Program-made: the position numbers and the translations under genes | DNA from: Verrucomicrobiota bacterium | Lineage (GTDB): Bacteria > Verrucomicrobiota > Verrucomicrobiia > Opitutales > Opitutaceae | Assembly: GCA_023447015.1 (NCBI GenBank) | Contig: JAEXPG010000613.1 | Span: forward strand, 1 to 6,275 | Direction: 5' to 3' | DNA length: 6,275 nucleotides | The notes under the pieces: model-generated | The model's input: only the letters and a program-made list of their open reading frames with translations | Told to the model about the DNA's origin: nothing | Database searches by the model: none | Shown: piece by piece, positions 1 through 6,275 of the stretch | How positions within the stretch are numbered: position 1 is the stretch's first letter | Layout of the letters: each line of letters begins with the position of its first letter

Positions 1-188
1 CGCATCGCCTCGCCGCCCACGTTGCCCGCCGCACCGGCGATGCGATGCGCCAGCGCCCCGGCATCGTCGGCCGCACCGCGCTCGACCAGCCCGGCGATCG
101 CCTCGAGCTGCCGCGGCAGGTCCTCGAGGAATGTCGCCCGGATCATCTCAAGCATCGTCTCGTCGTCCATCATCCGGGCCAGGAAGCC
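1..188 (-). other. HPt domain, truncated by the window edge
   Basis: From residue 2030 the sequence YDRAGFLARMMDDETMLEMI and FLEDLPRQLEAIAGLVERGA matches the first helices of HPt domains. The phospho-accepting helix ALAHRIAGAAGNVGGEAM contains His2077 (45-47). The Lys that usually lies three residues after this His is Ala2080. The remaining helices, any later domain and the stop codon lie beyond position 1. Confidence 0.88.
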
Positions 189-3100
189 GGCGCGGTCGTA
201 GACCTTCGGCGCGTTCTCCTGCGCCGCGATGACCGCCCCGGGGGCGGCGTCGTTCACGTCGACGGTTCGCTCCGGCAGCCATTTCTCGAGCACGGCCGCC
301 AACAGGTGCGGCTCCACCGGTTTCGTGAGCACGTCGTTCATGCCCGCGGCGAGGCACTCCTCGCGATCCCGCGCCATGGCATGCGCGGTCATCGCGACAA
401 CCGGCACGGCGTGGTTGAGCACCGGCGAAAGGGGATCGCGGATGCGCCGCGTCGCCGCAAGGCCGTCCATCACCGGCATCTGCACGTCCATCAGGACAAG
501 GTCGTAGGGCACTCCGGCCAGCATCTCGACCGCCTCCTCGCCGTTGGCCACCGCATCGGCACTGAGCCCCATCTTGCGGAGGATGCCCACAGCCACGAGC
601 TGGTTGGTGACGTTGTCGTCGGCCAGAAGGATGCGGGCATGCCGCAGGAGCTTCGGGATGTAGGTGCGCTTCGGGGCCCTTTCCGCACGCTTCGGCGCAC
701 CGCCGGACAGCACGGAGGTCAGTGCGGCGAACAGCTCGCCCTGCCGCACCGGCTTGATGAGGCAGGCGCTGAAACCCACCGACTCGATCCTGCGGGTCTC
801 GCCATGCCCGATGAGCGAGGGCATCAGCACGAGCGGCAGCGCGCGCAGCCGCTCGTCGGCGCGGATGGCCAGCCCCAGTGTCGCGCCGTCCATGCCGGGC
901 ATCTGCATGTCGAGGAGGGCGAGCTGGAAGGGTAAGCCGGACTCGGCGGCACTGGTGAGCTCCTGCAAAGCGGACGGTCCGTCGGCTGCCTCGACCGCGC
1001 GCGCACCCCAGGCGGAGAGCTGGACCCGGAGGATCTCGCGGTTGGTGGCGTTGTCGTCAACGATCAGCACGCGCAGGTCGCGCAGGTCGGAGACCGGCTT
1101 CGCCGGCCTTTCGCCCCGCTCGGCCGCCAGACCGAAGCGGGCAGTGAACCAGAACTCCGAGCCGACGCCGACTTCGCTGAGCACCCCGATCTTCCCGCCC
1201 ATCAGTTCGGCGAGCTGCTTGGAGATGGCCAGCCCCAGACCGGTGCCGCCGTACTTGCGCGTGGTCGAGGCGTCCACCTGGGTGAACTTCTCGAAGAGCA
1301 GGCTCTGTTTCTCCGCCGGGATGCCGATGCCGGTGTCGCGCACGGAGAAGCGCAGGCGCACGGAGTTCTCGCTCTGCCGCTCGAGGTGGACGCGGACAAC
1401 GACCTCGCCGCGCTGGGGGACCTTGAGCGCGTTGCCGGCGAGATTGGTGAGGATCTGCCGCAACCGGCCCGGATCCCCGCACAGCGCCGTCGGCACCTCC
1501 GGCGCCGCCGCGCAGACGAACTCCACGCCTTTCTCCGCGGCCTTCACCGCCATGATGCCGGCAAAGTCGTCGAGCACATCGCGCAGGTCGAAGTCGAGAT
1601 TCTCCAGCTCCATCTTGCCGGCCTCGATCTTCGAGAAATCCAAGATGTCGTTGATCAGCTGCAGGAGGGTCTGGCCGCTGGCGCGCACCGTCTCGGCATA
1701 GCGGCGCTGGGTGGCGTCGAGCTCGGTGTCGAGCAGCAGGCCGGTCATGCCGATCACGCCGTTCATCGGCGTGCGGATCTCGTGGCTCATGTTGGCGAGG
1801 AACTCGCTTTTGGCGGCACTCGCCTGCTCCGCGCGGACAGTCGCCTCCGCCAGCTCGCGGTTGGTGGCGCGCAGCGCCTCCTCGATGCGCCTGCGCTGGG
1901 TGATGTCGCGAGCGACGGCATAGACGCGCGCGCCCACCGGCTTGGACCGCCACTCGATCCAGGCATAGGAGCCGTCGCGCCGCCGGTACCGATTCTCGAA
2001 CCCCCTCACCTCCTCATGCCCCTCGAGCGCGGACAGCGCAGCCAGCGTCGCCGGAATGTCGTCGGGGTGCACGAACTCGAGGAAGAGCCGTCCCTCAAGT
2101 TCCGCCACCGGGTAGCCGAGCACGTTCTCCCATTCCGGATTCAAGCGGAGGAAATGCCCGCCGGTGTCGGCGATGCAGAGCAGATCGAGGCTGCTCGAGA
2201 AGTAGCGGTCCAGCTCCTCCTGCTTCTCGTGCAGCAGCGCCTCGGCGCGCTTGCGCGCCGTGATGTCGAGCATCACGGACAGGAGGAAGCGGCTGTTCTG
2301 CCCCTCGATCACCTCGGCGGAAAACAGCCCGTCGAGGATCGTCCCGTCCTTGCAGCGCACCTGCATCTCCCGGTCGATGAGCCGACCGCTCTGCGCGAGG
2401 GACTCGCCCATCGCCGCCCACTGCTCCGCCTTCGGAAACAGCCCGAGCTCGGCGGCGGTGCAGCCGACCACCTCGTTCCGGGGATAGCCGAGTTTCGCGA
2501 GGAAGGTGTCGTTGACGTCGGTGATCCGCCGATCCGGCAGGCTGGAGAGGGCCATGAGGGCCGGATTGTTGCGGAACAACCGTTCGAAACGGTCCTGCGC
2601 CTCGCGCTCGGCGGTGAGGTCCTTGCTGACACCGAAGATGCAGTCGACACCGTTCCACCGACCGCGCCAGATGCGCGTCTCCACCGGCACGAGCGTCCCG
2701 CTCTTCGCCTGCAACGGCAGAGGGCAATTGGCCCGCTCGCCCCGGGCCATCGCCGCGAAGATCGCCGCGGCCTCAGCCCGGCGATCGGCCGGATGCACGT
2801 CCAGCACCTGCATGTCGGCCAGCTCCGCGGCGCTGTAGCCGAGTTTCTCGATGACCGCGCGGTTGGTCGCCTGGATCCGCCCCTCGAGGGTCGCCACGAA
2901 GACAAGATCGAGAATCGTCTCGAAGAAGGTGTGGAAGTTCGCCTCGTTCTCGGCCAGCGCCAGCTCCGCTTGCCGCTGTTCAGTAATGTCGGCCATCCCG
3001 CCCACCATGCGCGTCGGCTTCCCGGCGGCATCGCGTTCGACCACGCGCCCACGGTCCAGCACCCAGCGCAGGCCACCATCGGCATGCACCATGCGGTGGC

Positions 3101-6100
3101 GGCTGGCATAGCTCCCGGCCCCGTCGACTGCCGCCCGCACCGCCGCGAGCACCTGCGCGCGATCCTCCTCATGGATCTTGGCGGCGAACACCTCCAGCGG
3201 ATGTTCCAGGAAGCTCTCCTCGAGCCCGAGGATCTGGCACCAGCGCGCGTTGTGTTTCACCCTGCCGGTCGGAATGTCCCAGTCCCAAATGCCATCGCCG
3301 GTGGCGTCCATGGCATGGGCAAGACGTTGGGCCAGCTCCTGGCGGGCAGCCTCGGCCTCGCGCCGTGCGGTGGTGTCCACAAACGCCACCACCGCGCCGA
3401 CGACCTTGCCGTTCTCCGTCTGGGGGAACGACCAGTACTCCGCCGGGAAGCTGGTCCCATCGGCCCGCCAAAGCACCTCGTCGTCCGCATGCTCGCCCTT
3501 GTTCGCACGATACGCGTTGTGGATCCGGCACGCATCGACCGGCATCCGCCGTCCGTCCGCGTAGGAGTGGTGGATGAGCGCGTGCATGTTCCGCCCGAGC
3601 AGCTCCGCCGGATCCTGGTAGCCGAGGATCCGCGCACAGGCCGGATTAGCGAACGTGCAGTTGCCCTCGAGATCGATGCCGTAGATCGCCTCGCCCACCG
3701 AGTAGAGGATCAGCCGCACCTGCGCCTCGCTCTTCTGCAACGCCGTCTCGGTCCGCTTGTACTCGGTGATGTCCTCCTTGATCGCGACGTAGTTGGTGAT
3801 GCGGGAATCCGGCCCGAACACGGGGGAGATCACTACGTGCTCGATGTAGCGTTCACCATTCTTCTTCCGGTTGATGAGCTGCCCGCGCCACACCCGCCCG
3901 GTCGTGATGGTCCGCCACATCGTGCGGTACAGTTCCGGCGCGGTCTCGCCCGACTTGAGCACGCGGGGATTCTGCCCGCGCACCTCCTCCGGGGTGTAGC
4001 CCGTGAGCTCCGTGAAGAAGGGATTCACATACTCGATCCTCCCCTCCGGATCGGTGATCACGATCGAGGTCGGGCTCTGCTCGATCGCCCGTGTGAGCTT
4101 GCGCAACTCGGCCTCGGCCCGCTTGCGGTTGGTGATGTCGATGATGATGTCGTGCCGCACCTCGCGCGCGCCGAACCGGATGCGGCTGCCGAACACCTCC
4201 ACCTCCCGCACCGAGCCGTCGGCCAGCTTGTGCCGGGACTCGAAGTGCGTGCCATGCGCCGCCAGCGTCCGGCCCAGTTCCCGGCGAACGTCCTCCGCCG
4301 GGCGCAGGCTGAGATCCGCGATGCGCAGTGCAAGAATCTGTTCCCGCGTGTAGCCGTAGAATTGAGCGGCCGCCGCGTTGGCCTCGATGATCCGGCCGTC
4401 CGCCGGGTCGATCAGCAGCTTCACCGCCATGTTCTCGCTGAACTGCCGCCGGTACGACTCCTCGCTCGCCCGCAGCTCCTCCGTGCGCAAGCGCACCAGC
4501 CGCTCGAGCTCCGCCCGGCGGTTCAGCAACACCGCCACGAAGCTCGTCAGCAACGCCGTCAGGAGCAGCCCAACCGTCCCCACAACCCAGGCATGGTGGA
4601 GCGGATGCGCCGCCAGATAGGGATCCACCGCTTCGACGCACACCGCATAGCTCCGGCCGAACAGAAACAGCGGCACCACCAACTGCAGCTCCGACCGGCC
4701 ACCGCGCAACGCCTCCGCGTCGGCCGGCAGCCCGTGTCCCGCATCCACCAGATTGCTGGCCAGCAACTGCGGCGCACGCCCGACCTTCTCCTCGTACAAC
4801 GTCACCGCGACACCGGGATTGTCGCACCCGGCCTCGATCAGCGGCTGGCGCAACACGGGGCCCAGCTGCAACGAAAGCGCCGCGTACCCGCGCAAGCTGC
4901 GGCCCCCCGCTTTCGACCTCCGCCACATCGGATACTGCACGAGCATCGACAGGCGGCGCACAGCCTCATCCTGGACCAGGGTGATCGCATCGGTCGCAGC
5001 ACACCGTTCGGTGCGGGCGGCCTCCTCCAGCGACGCCCGCCGCACCGCCTCCGAACCAAGATCGAAGCCCACCGCCGCCTCGTTCCCCTCCAGCGGCTCC
5101 GTGAGCAGCACTGGATAGTAGACGTCGCGTTCGCGGACTGGAATCCGTACCCCTTGGCCGTCTTTCTCGAAGAGGTCGAAATCGTCCGCGCCGCCGGCGC
5201 GCACGCCGGCCACAAACTCCGCCACTGCGGCCCGCGGCACCGCCGGCACCCACGCCAGCGACCGGATCAACCCACCCCGGCTCATCGGCTCCGTGAAATT
5301 GCGAAACTCGTCCGCATCGACCTGCTCGCTGTTTGCGACGAACCGCGCGAGGACCTCCAGCCTCGTCTGCGCAAGCCGCAGCGATTGGCTCAGTGCCCCG
5401 GCCTGGGTGCGGGCGAGCGCGTCGAACGTCGCATGTCTCGCCTCCCGTTGCTGGCCATACGCCCACCACGCGACCAGGGAGGTGAGCGCCAAACCCGCCA
5501 ACGCACAGGCCACCGCCTCGGCCGGCGGCAGGAACCGCGGCCAGCGCCCCGGATGCCGACAGCCCCACGCCCTGAGCTCCATCCAAGCCGCGACCAAGCC
5601 CAGCAGCGCCAACGCCACCGGCACGACCTGCCAGCGGGCCCGCGCCAGCAGGCCCCGCCACTGCGAAGCCTCGAGGTCGACCCCGATCACATACGAGGAC
5701 AGCGCGCCCGATTGCGCATCGGTGACCGCGTCGAAGCCGCTGACGAATTCGCCGTACTCATCCCGATAGGGGCCCAACGACCGCCCTTCGCGCGTCCGGA
5801 ACACCTCCTGCAACACCGCCGGTGGTTCGCGATACAGCGCGCCGGGCGCCGACGCCAGCGGGTCGGCTCGCTCGTAGCTCTCCGGCCCGAAATAGATCCG
5901 GCCCTCGCGCAGGTTCATGCTGTAGATGCCGCGCAACCCGGCTCCCTCGGCATAGGCCCGCATCTGGGCGCAGAGTGTCGTGTATTCGTTTCTCCCGGCA
6001 TCCTCCGGCGAGAACGTCAGGCCCCCGAGTCGCTCGGGATCGAGCGTGCGGGCGACAGACGTGGCATGCGCCACCAGATCCTGGCGTTGCCGCTCTGCTT

Positions 6101-6275
6101 CGCTCACCGCAGCCCGGTGCACCATCCAACAGCTTGCCGCTGTCAGAACGCCGATGACGGCCAACAGCCACCGCCCCCCGGTCGTGCGGGCGCCAACGCC
6201 CCGACGCTCCGTCCACAACGCGAGCAGCGCGCCGAGAAGCCCGACCGCCAACAAGACCAGGTAAGGGGTGAACGC
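1..6275 (-). CDS. Giant hybrid sensor histidine kinase (Cache-like + CHASE + 7 PAS + HisKA + HATPase + 2 REC + HPt), partial at both ends
   Basis: One uninterrupted frame of 2091 codons fills the window and is open at both edges; bases 1-2 belong to the next codon. The protein should sit in the inner membrane, sense signals outside through two extracytoplasmic domains and inside through seven PAS domains, autophosphorylate His1498, and pass phosphate to receiver Asp residues 1789 and/or 1930 and then to HPt His2077. The evidence is direct: five hydrophobic segments, CHASE motifs, seven PAS/PAC units mostly ending in a D-I-T-like motif, the H-box SHEIRTP, N-box NLAGN, G1 DTGIGI, G2 GTGLGL, two receivers with DD/D/K sets, and an HPt motif. 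No start is credible inside: Met51 lies within TM2, and TTG codons at residues 8-9 lack a visible Shine-Dalgarno. At over 2091 residues it is far longer than typical hybrid kinases (about 700-1200). Its DNA-binding or other output partner is not visible. The family assignment is near certain; the signals sensed are unknown. Confidence 0.97.
282..638 (-). other. Receiver domain 2
   Basis: Residues 1880-1998. It starts ARILLADDNVTNQLVAVGIL with Asp1886 and Asp1887, has phospho-acceptor Asp1930 in LVLMDVQMPVMDG, Thr1963 in VVAMTAHAM and Lys1985 in DVLTKPVEP. Every key receiver residue is present. A linker rich in Lys, Arg and Pro (APKRAERAPKRTYIPKLL) separates it from receiver 1. It is the more canonical of the two and the likelier phosphodonor to the HPt. 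Confidence 0.97.
711..1076 (-). other. Receiver domain 1
   Basis: Residues 1734-1855. It starts LRVLIVDDNATNREIL with acidic Asp1740 and Asp1741, has phospho-acceptor Asp1789 in LALLDMQMPGMDG, and has Lys1841 in ACLIKPVRQGELF. The switch position after strand 4, normally Thr or Ser, is Pro1819 (LVLMPSLIG), with Ser1820 next to it. It can probably still accept phosphate, but its switching may be altered. Confidence 0.95.
1134..1478 (-). other. HATPase_c catalytic ATP-binding domain
   Basis: Residues 1600-1714. It contains DPGRLRQILTNL with the N-box Asn1611 and Asn1615, G1 box DTGIGI (1647-1652), F-box LFEKFTQVD (1660-1668) and G2 box GTGLGL (1677-1682), and ends in GVGSEFWFTA. All the main ATP-binding boxes are intact, so it should be active. 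The stretch after the second N-box Asn reads ALKVPQRG where most hybrid kinases have A(V/I/L)KFT..G. Confidence 0.96.
1617..1820 (-). other. HisKA dimerization and phospho-acceptor domain
   Basis: Residues 1486-1553. The H-box reads FLANMSHEIRTPMNGVIG, with phospho-accepting His1498 at 1782-1784. The second helix ends in INDILDFSKIEAGKMELE, the usual hybrid-kinase sequence. A helix (ATNRELAEATVRAEQASAAK) links it to PAS7. Confidence 0.97.
1884..3329 (-). other. PAS domains 4 to 7
   Basis: Four further PAS/PAC units precede the kinase core. PAS4 (983-1102) has GDGIWDWDIPTGRV and ends GGMADITEQRQ, a PAS_3-type fold. PAS5 (1110-1228) has FFETILDLVFVATLEGRI and LGYSAAEL and ends at SKDLTAERE. 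PAS6 (1229-1345) has FRNNPALMALSSLPDRRI and LGYPRNEVVG and ends at LDITARKR. PAS7 (1355-1464) has YFSSSLDLLCIADTGG, LGYPVAEL and FVHPDDI and ends at ARDITQRRR. Helical linkers rich in Glu, Ala and Arg join them. None shows an obvious heme or flavin signature by eye. Confidence 0.9.
3360..3728 (-). other. PAS domain 3 with His/Cys-rich insert
   Basis: Residues 850-972. The core is VRLILYSVGEAIYGIDLEGN then ANPACARILGYQDPAELLGR, followed by a longer segment NMHALIHHSYADG, VDACRIHNAY and DDEVLWRADGTSFPAEYWS. It closes with GAVVAFVDTTARR. His898, His902, His903, Cys916 and His919 cluster within 22 residues. I recall a PAS subgroup with this RNMH.LIHH...C.I wording in many kinases, so the cluster looks like a family trait. 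A role in binding metal or another cofactor is only a guess. Confidence 0.88.
3756..4094 (-). other. PAS domain 2, NifL-like
   Basis: Residues 728-840. The sequence TRAIEQSPTSIVITDPEGRI leads to YVNPFFTELTGYTPEEVRGQ. Next come NPRVLKSG (769-776), an MWRTITTGRVWRGQLINRKK block and a terminal AIKEDITEYK. This series matches the PAS subgroup of NifL, whose first PAS binds FAD and senses redox state. The position that is Cys in LOV photoreceptors (NCRFLQ) is Pro770 here, so covalent LOV photochemistry is not expected. FAD binding is inferred, not shown. Confidence 0.85.
4128..4457 (-). other. PAS domain 1
   Basis: Residues 607-716. It opens with SYRRQFSENMAVKLLIDPAD and continues with GRIIEANAAAAQFYGYTREQ, a normal PAS core. 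The PAC part ends at IIIDITNRKRAEAEL. It is the first cytosolic sensor after TM5. No cofactor residue is obvious. Confidence 0.9.
4458..4589 (-). other. TM5 and cytoplasmic signalling helix
   Basis: Residues 563-584 form the last membrane span (WVVGTVGLLLTALLTSFVAV). It is followed directly by a charged helix (NRRAELERLVRLRTEELRAS, 585-604) with Leu spacing consistent with a coiled coil, which enters PAS1. I see no HAMP domain, so signal from the CHASE domain would pass through this short helix. Confidence 0.85.
4821..5351 (-). other. CHASE extracytoplasmic sensor domain
   Basis: Residues about 309-485, between TM4 and TM5, show the CHASE pattern: FVANSEQVDADEFRNF near the start, LAWVPAVP (340-347), YYPVLLTEPLEGN (386-398), GFDLGS (403-408) followed by RR, and a late YPMWRR...LRGYA block. 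CHASE domains bind small ligands outside the membrane (cytokinin in plant receptors); bacterial ligands are mostly unknown. Residues 486-560 probably complete the fold and the C-terminal helix into TM5. It contains Cys425 and Cys484. Confidence 0.9.
5460..5630 (-). other. TM3, basic cytoplasmic loop and TM4
   Basis: Residues 216-232 and 254-272 are hydrophobic. They flank a loop of about 21 residues rich in Arg and Trp (WGCRHPGRWPRF), which should lie inside. This helical hairpin carries the chain from the first extracytoplasmic sensor back out to the second. Its layout of TM, short Arg-rich loop, TM and polar helix repeats that of TM1/TM2. Confidence 0.8.
5640..6119 (-). other. Extracytoplasmic Cache/PDC-like sensor domain
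   Basis: Residues 53-212 lie between TM2 and TM3. They begin with a helix (HRAAVSEAERQRQDLVAHAT) typical of the membrane-proximal helix of Cache/PDC sensors. Alternating strand-like segments follow, including GIYSMN (117-122) and GRIYFGPE (125-132). Near the end, GPYRDEYGEFVSG (168-180) resembles the GPY.D.WG.WVS segment I recall from such domains in environmental hybrid kinases. It ends with a strand (SYVIGVDLEAS) leading to TM3. The ligand is unknown, and a profile search is needed to fix the subfamily. Confidence 0.6.
6120..6266 (-). other. TM1, basic loop and TM2 of the kinase
   Basis: Residues 4-21 (PYLVLLAVGLLGALLALW) and 36-52 (WLLAVIGVLTAASCWMV) are hydrophobic and long enough to span the membrane. 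The short linker between them carries four Arg residues and should be cytoplasmic by the positive-inside rule. TM1 then runs from outside to inside, so the missing N-terminus begins outside the membrane or contains further membrane segments. Confidence 0.8.

Noticed and set aside
45..935. Long + strand open frame of 296 codons, rich in His and Arg
   Set aside because: It is antisense to both receivers and the HPt, whose motifs are unmistakable in the minus frame. It shows no recognisable fold.
664..1701. Long + strand open frame of 345 codons
   Set aside because: It lies antisense to the HATPase and receiver 1. Its translation is rich in Ser and Arg with no domain pattern, as expected for the complement of a GC-rich gene.
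1057..1953. Minus-strand open frame of 298 codons, plus similar ones at 2095-2727, 2309-3172 and 4966-5661
   Set aside because: All are out of frame with the intact kinase reading. They have biased Arg/Ala/Gly content and no motifs.
3948..3977. Possible LOV photoreceptor in PAS2
   Set aside because: The segment resembles the LOV GRNCRFLQ motif, but the photoactive Cys is replaced by Pro770. A NifL-like PAS fits better.
3853..4926. Minus-strand open frame of 357 codons rich in Gly, Ala and Arg
   Set aside because: It is a different frame from the kinase. The kinase frame here encodes CHASE, TM5, PAS1 and PAS2, so this is a shadow caused by high GC.
6120..6254. Start codon inside the window (TTG at residues 8-9, ATG at Met51 or GTG at residue 52)
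   Set aside because: None is preceded by a clear ribosome binding site. The later ones sit within TM2, and TM1 and the frame continue to the window edge.
1..6275. Mobile element, CRISPR array, tRNA/rRNA, promoter, terminator or attachment site
   Set aside because: The kinase frame occupies the whole window. I saw no direct or inverted repeat arrays, no RNA gene pattern and no intergenic space.

Overview
The window lies entirely inside one protein-coding gene on the minus strand. Reading minus-strand codons whose low coordinate is a multiple of 3 gives 2091 consecutive sense codons from position 6275 down to position 3, with no stop and no credible start. The gene is therefore cut at both window edges. 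Residue numbers below count from the first complete codon (6273-6275); the true N-terminus is outside the window.

The product is a very large membrane-bound hybrid sensor histidine kinase. In protein order it has: TM1, a basic loop and TM2 (6266-6120); an extracytoplasmic Cache/PDC-like sensor (6119-5640); TM3, a basic loop and TM4 (5630-5460); an extracytoplasmic CHASE domain (5351-4821); TM5 and a cytoplasmic helix (4589-4458); seven PAS domains (4457-1884); HisKA with the phospho-accepting His (1820-1617); HATPase_c (1478-1134); two receiver domains (1076-711 and 638-282); and the start of an HPt domain, which runs off the left edge. This is a complete intramolecular His-Asp-His phosphorelay fed by two outside sensors and up to seven cytosolic ones. 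The last output partner, probably a separate response regulator, is not in the window.

The DNA is GC-rich, with mostly G or C at third codon positions, which creates many long antisense and out-of-frame shadow ORFs. The architecture and the kinase-core wording resemble giant hybrid kinases of Verrucomicrobiota (Opitutales type). That is recall-based inference; other GC-rich environmental bacteria are possible. No second gene, RNA gene, mobile element, CRISPR array, promoter or terminator was seen, and there is no intergenic DNA.

This is a known superfamily, not a wholly new system. The points worth a second look are the stacked extracytoplasmic sensors with a topology implying more membrane segments upstream, a NifL-like PAS, a His/Cys-rich PAS, and unusual residues at otherwise conserved positions in the ATPase, first receiver and HPt domains.
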